Source of the DNA: VRUE01 sp963699215
GTDB taxonomy: Bacteria; Actinomycetota; Thermoleophilia; Solirubrobacterales; 70-9
Direction of reading: 5' to 3'
Assembly: GCA_963699215.1 (NCBI GenBank)
Contig: OY969422.1
Span: 2,294,001 to 2,358,000, forward strand
Length of the DNA: 64,000 nucleotides
The notes under the pieces are model-generated. The model was not told the origin of the DNA, did not search any database, and was given only the letters and a program-made list of their open reading frames with translations. Made by a program: the position numbers and the translations under genes. Positions 63,985 through 64,000 of this stretch are shown in pieces; position 1 is the first letter of the stretch; every line of letters starts with the position of its first letter.

Positions 63985-64000
63985 TGGGATCCCGGTGCGA

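Overview
High-GC actinobacterial chromosome, most likely class Thermoleophilia (Solirubrobacterales-like). The basis is the strong GC bias, GTG/TTG starts, many four-base start/stop overlaps, and gene neighbourhoods such as recN-steA-mctB-GT4-pyrG-M20-DUF3866-xerD-mutM-recO-dgt-dnaG and alaS-ruvX-mltG-aroE-aroC-aroKB-aroQ-pepQ. This assignment is inference from gene content; the window holds no rRNA.

Layout. 0-18.4 kb is mostly accessory or envelope genes: a membrane protein, YjbQ, a membrane Ser/Thr kinase, a degenerate GGDEF/HD-GYP protein, hydrolases, a PhzF-like protein, an eight-repeat exported protein, a serpin, a tRNA-Met integration hotspot (about 11.86-14.85 kb) with a nucleotidyltransferase pair, an RTX-like protein and a SET-domain protein, then an HPt protein, an SDR and a glycosyltransferase running into tRNA-Asn. 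18.5-34.3 kb is a long minus-strand housekeeping run: dnaG, dgt, recO, mutM, xerD, DUF3866, M20 peptidase, pyrG, GT4, mctB, steA, recN, nadK, tlyA. 34.3-41 kb holds secreted and cell-surface proteins and an ArsR-SRPBCC regulator with a clear operator. 41-45.2 kb is minus-strand dxs, ispA, an XseB-like gene, nusB and efp. 45.3-50.3 kb has a patatin, an exported protein, an SDR, an M42 peptidase and an active-looking diguanylate cyclase. 50.3-59.3 kb is minus-strand pepQ, aroQ, aroKB, aroC, aroE, mltG, ruvX, alaS. 59.4-64 kb has an ECF sigma factor fused to an anti-sigma domain, a small repeat protein, an IscU-like/MnmA fusion and a DUF559 nuclease-like gene bracketed by long hairpins.

How the genes work together. 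aroE/aroC/aroK-aroB/aroQ supply four shikimate-pathway genes (five activities) in one block; dxs and ispA are two steps of isoprenoid supply; dnaG/dgt/recO/mutM/xerD/recN serve replication, nucleotide pools and repair.

Three non-coding signals stand out: (1) a hairpin family with conserved core CATCGARCCCC-YATTY-GGGGYTCGATG and variable but still complementary outer stems, two copies bracketing the DUF559 gene so tightly that its start codon and its stop codon lie in the hairpin loops, plus one solitary copy 13 kb away; (2) a second family of 47-bp palindromes (TTCCGGTG...ACCGGAA), one inside the DUF3866 reading frame and one abutting the ispA start; (3) three tRNA-Met-like sequences within 3 kb, including a perfect 44-bp duplication of the tRNA 3' half.

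Quality caution: conserved genes in 18.5-24 kb, 28-32.5 kb, 41-44 kb and 54-59.3 kb are interrupted by many single-base frameshifts (at least ten in alaS) while other regions are almost clean. This looks like assembly or sequencing error, so those genes are annotated as whole genes.
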